This document shows positions 56,918 to 64,000 of a DNA stretch of 64,000 bases, in pieces; position 1 is the first letter of the stretch; each line of letters opens with the position of its first letter. The notes under the pieces were generated by a model. The model saw nothing but the letters and a program-made list of their open reading frames with translations, made no database searches and was not told the DNA's origin. Origin of the DNA: Dipteronia dyeriana (Eukaryota; Streptophyta; Magnoliopsida; Sapindales; Sapindaceae); assembly GCA_032871835.1 (NCBI GenBank), contig CM065302.1:1053094-1117093 (forward strand), written 5' to 3'. Position numbers and translations under genes: made by a program.

Positions 56918-58005
56918 AAATCAGTGATTTATGATTAATAAATTTTATTTTTTGGTTTCTTTTTCAGATCTCTACATTTAATTTATATGGTCACATTCTA
57001 TCTGATTTATCCTTATCATTGATTACATCAATCAAAAGTTCAAAACTATTAATGGCCAAAAGCAGTTTCACAATATAAACAGAGTAATAATCTCGGTCCT
57101 TTATAATTTTGTATAATTGAGGGAAACTGAATAACAGATAATTGAAATAATATTTTTAAATAAAATAATATTTTAATTTATAAATTATTAAACTAAAAAT
57201 ATTCAAAATTAATTTTAAATAAATCTATAGATTTATATTGTTTTTAAATCTATGATTTATTTATCATTATTTTATTATTATTATTATTATATATATATAT
57301 ATAATATTGATATTGACACCCATAAAACTTATTAGTACACCCATATTTTATTAAAAAAAAAAATATATCCCCGATAGAAATTTACTAATAAGAACAAATT
57401 ACTTTAATTAAAAATGAATCAAATATTATATACACTCATTAATTATACGCATATCTTCAACTATATTTCTTTATTAAAACAAAAAATGTACATTTTGGGA
57501 AAAAAAAACTTATGATAAATCCTAAGATACGATAAACCCTAATTAAATTCTAAGTTTAGTTCAAGTATCAAAATTTATCATCATCACATGATTAACATAT
57601 TGTTTTTGTCTTTCTTTTATATATAGTTATGAACTCTATCGATAAACAATTTTTTTTTAAGATAGCTGTAGGTATCAACATTTTTTTTTAAGATAGTTGT
57701 TGATATCATTAAGTTTTTTTTTTTAGAATAGCTGTATAAAAATAAAAGAATTTAATATTGAAGATTTCTTGACCCCTTATACAATTCAGCTCCAAATATT
57801 CTCTTTCATAAGGTTACTACATTCAAGATATTTCCAAAAGTAAATTGGACCATCAATAAAAGAGGATTTGATTCCTAAAATAATATGATTTTTTATATAT
57901 ATAAATTGGGTATGATAATATTTTAATAGTGTTTGTAAATAATATATATTAAAATGAATATATTCATTTCAATGAGGATACTATTGGCATTAGAAAAGGT
58001 GTTTA

Positions 58006-58972
58006 GGGGCTGTTTGGTATGGGATAATCAAAATAATGTGATTCCTGGGAAAGTGAAACTCAGTGATGTGATTCCTGGGAAATTTATACACGTGTGTTTG
58101 GTTGTACATGGAAATATTATGTAGGATTCCTGGAAATTTCAAGTAACAATGTTTGGTTGTACATGGGATTTTTATTATTATTATTAAAAACTAAAAATGA
58201 AAAATAAAAAAAATAAAGTCAACTTAACCAGAGAAATGGATCTGGTCTCTCCAGATCTTTTCATCTTTCCATCTCTCTCTCCCTTTTTTTCCATCTCTCT
58301 ATGTGTTTCCATCTTTCTCTGTGTCTATCTCTCCAGATCGTCTCCACGTCAATGTTGTCGCCGCCACCATCGAAGCTCGTTGTTGCGTCATCGTCTTCAT
58401 CGAAGCTCGCCGTCGCGTCTTCATCGAAGCTCGCCATCATCGTCATCATCATCGAAGCTCGTCGTTGTCTTCGTCGAACCTCACCGTCGTCATCTTCGCC
58501 GAACCTCGCCGTCGTCATCGTCATCATCAAAAAAGAAATTATACTTGCTGCTGTATTTTTTTTCCTTGGTGCAATTTTTTTTTTCCTTTTTATGTTGGTG
58601 ATGATGTTTGAGATGTTGATTTGATAATGGTTTAATACAAGATTATTTGTGAGTTAAGATTGTGTTTTGATTAGGGATTTTAGAATAGAAATTGGGGATT
58701 TTTTGTATTATTATTGAGAATCAACGTAAAGAACAGAGAACAGGAAAATAAAATAATTTTTTTTAATGATAGTGGGTCCCACTGTGGGAATCAGATGGAG
58801 GTAATCTGAAACCCACCAATTTTGATGGGAATCACATTACCCCTCTGGAGGATAATGTGATTTCTATGAGATTTACTTTCTCGGGAAACAAAAAACCCAA
58901 ACCTACTACCAAACATGGGAAGTTTTGAGATTCTCATTCCCATACAAAGATGTCACCATACCAAACGGCCCC
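58006..58972. mobile_element. PIF/Harbinger-like MITE (967 bp) in duplication copy 2
   Basis: The termini ggggctgtttggtatgg (58006) and ccataccaaacggcccc (ending 58972) form a 17-bp TIR with one mismatch. TTA flanks both sides (58003-58005, 58973-58975), the PIF/Harbinger target. Subterminal 'gtgattcctgggaaa' is repeated on the left. The centre (58355-58530) is a degenerate gtc/atc-type trinucleotide-rich stretch built on 'tcatcgaagctcgccgtc'. No transposase is present. Confidence 0.88.
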
Positions 58973-58975
58973 TTA

Positions 58976-59703
58976 TAGTTATATTTATTTTTTAAGGAGA
59001 GTTTCTTTATACAATCCAAATTTTTTCTTTTTACACTTCATTTCTAAAGACACTTCATTTTCAAAATTTAAGTTTAAAAAAAAATTCTAAAGACATTTTT
59101 TTTATTCCTAGATTATCTTTTTTATCTTTTGGACACTCCTATTCTAAAAACACTTCATTTTAAAAAATAAATTTCTAAAGACACTCTATTTTATTTTAAT
59201 AAAATTTAGGACGAACCATCGTAGCCTTTTTATACATCTGATGAGTGATATTATTTTAATTCAATTATCAAAAAAAAAATATATATCTTAAATCATTAGA
59301 TTAAATATTACATATTAAACACTCTCTCCTAAAATTTTAATTACTATATTAAACTCTATCTCCTCCAATACATATCTCTAATTTTTTATCTCCATTCTTT
59401 CTCAAACAAGACTAACAGTTAAGAATATGCTTGATTTTTAGGAACAGTATAATGTATATATTAAAAACAAAAACTCAAAAAACAAGTACCCTATTTTTTT
59501 AAAAAAAAATTGAAATATGAAAATGTTTTTTGTTACTTTTGTAGGTATGTAATTGCCTAGAGAACTTTAATTCTTTCATTAGTCTTAGAAATTCTGAGTT
59601 TAATTGAATTTGCTTGCAACAAATCAAGTTTTTATATATCTATTTTTTTATAAAAAAAACAATGTATATGTATTGACATTTTCATATATATATATATGAT
59701 CGA
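58976..59703. repeat. Flank repeat block, copy 2 of 3 (extended)
   Basis: 58976-59490 repeats 55850-56340, and 59510-59640 adds 'acttttgtaggtatgtaatt' and 'gcaacaaatcaagtttttat'. All of this recurs at about 60060-60620. No coding sequence. Confidence 0.75.
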
Positions 59704-59876
59704 GTAATGTTAGGCTTCCCATTTTTTTTAAAATTTCTTAACAAATGATATTGACACAGAAGATGTCAACATCTTGTAAATCATGAGATTATGTGGGGAG
59801 TGATGTTATGTTGACACTTAACGTGCCAACACCATTTGGAAAAAAAAATAGCAAGTCTAGCATTACAATATATATA
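59704..59876. mobile_element. Foldback MITE, copy 1
   Basis: gtaatgttaggcttcccatt at the left is inverted at the right end as 'agcaagtctagcattac'. The centre has 'gtcaacatcttgtaaatc' and 'tgttgacacttaacgtgcc'. A second copy is at 60691-60885. Confidence 0.65.
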
Positions 59877-60059
59877 TTACTGTTAGTAAAAAACTGAAAT
59901 ATTCATAAGTTTTGTTTTCTTTGACTATTAATCAAAGATTGATCGAAAAATTATAGAGATACATTTTTTTCTGAAAAAATGGAGAGAAAATAATTAGGAT
60001 AGAGTGTTTAATATGGTAATAACATATTTAGAAGAGGGAATTTAATATGGTAATTAGGA

Positions 60060-60637
60060 TAGAGTGCCCTTTTTTTTTTTTTACTCTTCATTTCTAATGA
60101 CACTCCATTCTAAAAATTCAAATTAAAAAAAAAAAGTCTAAAGAGACTTTTTTTTTATTCCTAGATTATCCATTTTATCTTTTAGCACTTCTATTCTAAA
60201 GACATTCCATTTAAAAATATATATTATTTTAAAAAAATTATCTTTCCTAAATAATTAGATTAAATATTACATATTAAACATTTTCTCCTAAATTTTAAAT
60301 TACCATATTAAACTCACTCTCCTCCATTACATATCTCTAATTTTCTATCTCTATTTTTTTCTCAAGCAAGACTAATAGTTAAGAATATGCTTGATTTTTT
60401 AGGTACCGTATATGTATTTATTAAAAAATAAAAAACTCAAAAAACAAGAGCCCTGTTTTTCAAAAAAAAAATCGAAATATGAAAATACTTTTTGTTACTT
60501 TTGTAGGTATATAATTGCCTACAGAACTTTCATTTTTTTCATTAGTCTTATAAATTCTGAATTTAATTGAATCTGATTGCAACAAATCAAGTTTTTATAT
60601 TTCTATTTAAAAAAAAAACAATGTATGTGTATTGACA

Positions 60638-60690
<53 letters not shown>
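60060..60690. repeat. Flank repeat block, copy 3, ending in a TA microsatellite
   Basis: Third occurrence of 'ctcttcatttctaatgacac' ... 'aagcaagactaatagttaag' ... 'acttttgtaggtatataatt' ... 'gcaacaaatcaagtttttat', followed by a (TA)n run at about 60642-60688. The spacing to copy 2 is about 1.0 kb. Confidence 0.75.
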
Positions 60691-60691
<1 letters not shown>

Positions 60692-60885
60692 TAATGTTAG
60701 ACTACCCAATTTTTTTTCCAAATTTATTCACAAATGAATTTGGCACAGGAGGTGTCAACGTCTTGTAAATCATGAGATTGTAAATCATGAGATTGTAAAT
60801 CATGAGATTATATGATGATTGATGTGATGTTGACACTTCACGTGCCAACACCATTTGGGAAAAAAATTGGCAAGTCTAGTATTAC
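60691..60885. mobile_element. Foldback MITE, copy 2, with an internal triplet repeat
   Basis: TIR gtaatgttagactaccca... / ...ggcaagtctagtattac. Unlike copy 1 it carries 'gtaaatcatgagatt' three times in a row (60764-60809). Confidence 0.65.
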
Positions 60886-62530
60886 TATATATAAAAATTT
60901 TGATTTCTCTGACTATTAATCTGTGATTGATCTAAAAAATATGGAGATATGCATTTTTTTTTAAAAAAAATGGAGAGAGAGATAGTAATTAAGATAGAGT
61001 GTTTAATATGGTAATAACAGATTTATGAGAGAGTTTTATAGGTAATATTTAATCTAATGATTTATGAGGAGTGATGCTATCGGCACATCTACCACAGAAC
61101 TATTTATGCCCCAATTTTTAAATTATTTAGTATTTTTTTTTCTTTATCAAATTACCTAAACAGTCATACAATTTTTATTAAAAAAATCTTGTACAAACTA
61201 AAACTAATAAAACATCACTTTCCTTATTAAAAACCTTAATGACAAAAGCTTTAATGACAAAAGTTATTTCAAATCATTGAATATTTACTATTTTTATTTA
61301 TATTTTCTTTCAGATCTCAATATCTTGTTTTTTATGTTTAGTATTTATTGATTTATTGCTACTTTTGTTTAAATTTTCTTTCAGATCTCGATCTCATGTT
61401 TACCAGGTTTAATTAGTATTAATTAATTTGATTGTCTCACATGTTTGTTTTATTTTTCTTCTTAAATTCCAGATCCATTTTTGCTACTTTTTTTTCTTTC
61501 GATTTATTTTATTTCAGAACTTCTAGGTATACTATAATTTGTATCAGTTCTTTTGTATATTTTATTCTGGATCTTCCAAATTTTGTTTAATGTTATTTAT
61601 ATATGAAAAAACGAAATTGCACTAAAAAAAACTAATCTCTGACAAAACTAAATCACACCAAAACTCTAACTCAATCGCTAAAAAAAACCATCAGACGATT
61701 AATATCACATTCATAGTCTACTACCAACAATCCAACTGACTACCAAAAAAAACATTACATCTAATAAAGATGGTTTTACCATGAAATAAGAAGAAAACAC
61801 AAGTCTTGTGAATGAATGTAAGAAAACTATATATAAAGATTCGAGATGAAGTGTATTTTTATTTTTATTTTTTGAAAAAGATATGGGTTGTATTAAGTTT
61901 GAAAAATAAGTAAAATGGTAATCAAGGAAATAAATCAAAAAAAAAATAATAAGAGTGATGATATTGACACCCGTCAAAAACTGTATGTACACTCCTTTTG
62001 TAACTACACCGCAAAAATATTTTAAAAATCTATGTTTTGTAAAAAACCTCACTTAATACCAAAAATACCCTTTCTTTAATTTTATTATATTATATTTTTA
62101 TTAGCACACCCCATTATTTTGTTATCTAAACAGATTTATTTAAAAAAATATTATTTTATCTCTGTTTTATTCAAATAAATAATTTATGTCTTAAAAAAAT
62201 TCTAACTCCTGTAAAAGCATTTGATGTCACTAAAAAAATTGTTTGAAAAAAAAATCTTATCATCGCATTAAAACTTAATTCTTTAATTTTTTTTAAGCTC
62301 AAAATTCTTCAATTCCACAATTGAAAAACTGTATAGTGTATCTCAATTGCTTTAATCCTAAGAAAGTTATAGAAAGTTTATTATTGGTATTGATTTTTAT
62401 TTCACTCAATTATAGCATTAAATTGTTGGTCAACTCAATCAATTTATATTCCTTAAAAGAAATTGAAATTAATATTTAAAATAAAAGTTAGGGTTTGATA
62501 AAATAGAAAGATTTTTATTATCATATTAAA
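60886..62530. other. Gene-free AT-rich interval with repeat debris
   Basis: 'ctttcagatctc(a/g)atat' and related words recur at about 61308, 61378 and 61470 (a ~70-100-bp degenerate tandem repeat). 61070-61120 and 61955-62010 ('gatattgacaccc') are pieces of MITE-like sequence also seen at 55155 and 57307. No gene was seen. Confidence 0.55.
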
Positions 62531-62690
62531 CAATTATGCCATGTTTGGCACACCGGATTGGACTGGGATTGGACGATTTTAGTCCCAATCCGGTGTTTGA
62601 TGTTGTTTTGGATATGGGATTAGTAATCCTAAAAACAAAATTATTCTCATGTTTGTGGGATTAAATAAACTCACATCTCACCCCCTCGAA
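62531..62690. mobile_element. Truncated MITE-like sequence
   Basis: 'caccggattggactgggatt' is followed by its inverted form 'agtcccaatccggtg' within 45 bases, and 'atgtttgg' words resemble superfamily ends. No matching distal terminus was found. Confidence 0.35.
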
Positions 62691-63159
62691 GTCGATCTCA
62701 ATCTCATACTTCCAAACATATCTCACGTCTCCAGGAAGTCTCTGCATTGGTGAATTCCATTTGGTAACCATTGGAAAATTCGAGTCATATCCAACAATCC
62801 TCCATTATGACGAGAATTCTCAAAACTTTGTCCATAACTATGATTCTCAACATCGAGAATCAACATACCCATCCCGAGGTATAACCTCTTAAGAAAACCC
62901 TTCCTAAGATTTCACCGACACATGTCAAAATTTACCTTACTTAAAATTATGGTGCAACTCCTCACGTTAGGTTCTTAGGGAGTTCGTTTAGACTTCAACA
63001 TCATTGTCCACCACACACCTTACATCACCTCCTAACCAATGTCTGTGCATAATTGTGGACCCGCTACTAGTAACACATCCTCTTTTATGGCAACTAGTGG
63101 TCAAGCCATGAGAATGTTTATGCCACTTTAGAGGGTATCACTGTAGTTGTCATACTCAA
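62691..63159. other. No gene recognised
   Basis: More balanced base composition than its surroundings but full of stops in all frames. The origin is unclear. Confidence 0.4.
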
Positions 63160-63304
63160 GAGAGATAAATGGTGGGAATGGAGATGAAAATCATCCCCAA
63201 ATTGAAATTTGGATGGGGATAAGAGGGCCTCCCCCATCCTCATTCCCCTATGAATATATTGAAATGGGGATGTTCCCCATTTCCCCAAAAACTTTATAAA
63301 TATA

Positions 63305-63337
<33 letters not shown>

Positions 63338-63750
63338 TAATTATTTGAAAAACTAAATATATAAACCAATTTTACTCTTTGAAAACACCATAAATCTAAA
63401 GTTGTCTTGGTTGAAACTTTGAATTATTGAAATATTTAATGGATTTTCTTTTGTATTTGTAATGCACTAATGGATTTTATTTTGCATTTGTAATGGATTT
63501 TTTTTTTAATTTGTAATTTTCAGTCAAACGGGGAATTGAAAAAATGGAGAAACATAGAAACAGGGAAACGGGGAAAAATGGAGAAACACGGGGAAAATAG
63601 AGAATAGATGGAGATACGTCCCCATAAAATTCCCAATCCCCATCCCCATTTTCACCAAATGGGGAAATGGGGAAGGATGGGGAACGGTTTGAGAAGTAAG
63701 GATAGGAACGAGGGGACCTATATCCATTCCCATTTTCCTAATGTGCAACC
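63160..63750. repeat. Repeat rich in 'ggggaatggggat' words, probably a truncated DNA transposon
   Basis: Both ends (63180-63300 and 63525-63720) are built on variants of ggggatgggga in opposite polarity around an AT-rich middle with a TA run (63309-63328). The right end, read inward as agggttgcacattaggaaa, resembles a hAT terminus. The left terminus is not identifiable. Confidence 0.4.
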
Positions 63751-63972
63751 CTACTCCCAGTCATCATAACTCATCACAGGTGTTCCAGAACTAGTACCAA
63801 TCGTTTCTTTGTTAGAATCTCCAAAGCCTTCAGGGTTCGTAGAGGTTGACTTGTCCTTCAACGCCTTGTGTAAACCATATTGGATTAGCAAATATTTAAC
63901 TTGAACTTGCCACAAGCCAAAGTTAATCTTTCCATTGAACTTCTCAACCTTGAATCTCATCATTTTTGCCAT
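63751..63972 (-). mobile_element. Copia element I: gag N-terminus (continues past the window)
   Basis: The minus-strand frame begins MAKMMRFKVEKFNGKINFGL at 63972 and runs 'WQVQVKYLLIQYGLHKAL', the usual start of a copia gag, closely resembling the gag start of element C (14729). It ends at 63751, where the repeat described above begins. Its LTR would lie beyond the right edge of the window. Confidence 0.75.
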
Positions 63973-64000
63973 AACAGTTTGTTAAGACCACTATTAAGCA

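Larger units (their letters stand above)
56349..59490 (+). repeat. Tandem duplication, copy 2 (with a 967-bp insertion)
   Basis: Colinear with 54211-56340 except for the MITE at 58006-58972 and scattered substitutions and small indels. The intron also carries a longer TA microsatellite (56624-56665) than copy 1. Confidence 0.85.

Noticed and set aside
58197..58624. Four long overlapping frames on both strands
   Set aside because: All arise from a trinucleotide-rich core of a MITE; low complexity, not a gene.
61711..62052. 113-codon minus-strand frame, possible membrane protein
   Set aside because: AT-rich translation (Phe, Leu, Ile, Tyr) without motifs, overlapping MITE debris; no support as a gene.
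1..64000. tRNA, rRNA, riboswitch or origin features
   Set aside because: Looked for on both strands by eye. The only tRNA-related sequences are retrotransposon primer-binding sites (14635, 30595, 35795).

Overview
The window is a stretch of AT-rich, gene-poor nuclear chromatin from a flowering plant, most likely a eudicot. The evidence is Ty1/copia elements primed by initiator tRNA-Met, plant L1 LINEs with a C-terminal RNase H, a Pack-CACTA element, PIF/Harbinger, hAT and Mutator-like inverted-repeat elements, a plant B3-domain gene, and a pair of intron-split defensin-like genes. No bacterial, organellar, rRNA or tRNA gene was recognised.

Layout. 1-9 kb: a copia LTR, two decayed copia elements, and two inverted-repeat elements between them. 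9-14 kb: a probable gypsy-type solo LTR, a MuDR transposase relic, and an L1 LINE 3' half whose RNase H carries a 197-bp tandem duplication. 14-17 kb: a copia 5' half (LTR, PBS, gag, integrase) cut off before the reverse transcriptase. 18-24 kb: a nest of DNA transposons. A PIF-like MITE holds a 5.0-kb CACTA element, which holds exons of a TGA-class bZIP factor gene, one of which is split by a 1.1-kb GC-rich hAT element. 24.5-25 kb: an apparently intact B3-domain gene on the minus strand. 25.9-31.2 kb: a complete but degenerate minus-strand copia with both LTRs and a 5-bp target duplication. 31.2-33 kb: duplicated LTR fragments. 33.7-42.7 kb: LINE fragments and a copia (F, 5.4 kb) inserted into an older copia (E). 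42.7-44.3 kb: a 1.1-kb array of about 83-bp dyad-symmetric repeats followed by a second array of about 80-bp units. 48.2-53 kb: a 64-codon gene split in its coding region by a 4.5-kb non-coding LTR-type insertion; removing the insertion and one copy of the 5-bp target duplication rejoins the frame. 54-61 kb: a tandem duplication carrying two defensin-like genes, the second of which has lost its start codon, with flanking repeats duplicated again. 61-64 kb: AT-rich repeats and the start of another minus-strand copia gag.

Plausible host genes are few: the B3 gene (24.6-25.0 kb), the split small gene (48.2/52.9 kb), and the defensin-like gene at 54.4 kb with its damaged paralogue at 56.5 kb. The rest is mainly a record of nested transposition. 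Target duplications read directly from the sequence (AAT, TAA, GTTCCTTT, AATGA, AAAAT, GTAGT, TTA) allow several insertions to be bounded to the base and put in order. All family assignments come from reading motifs by eye; no database search was run.
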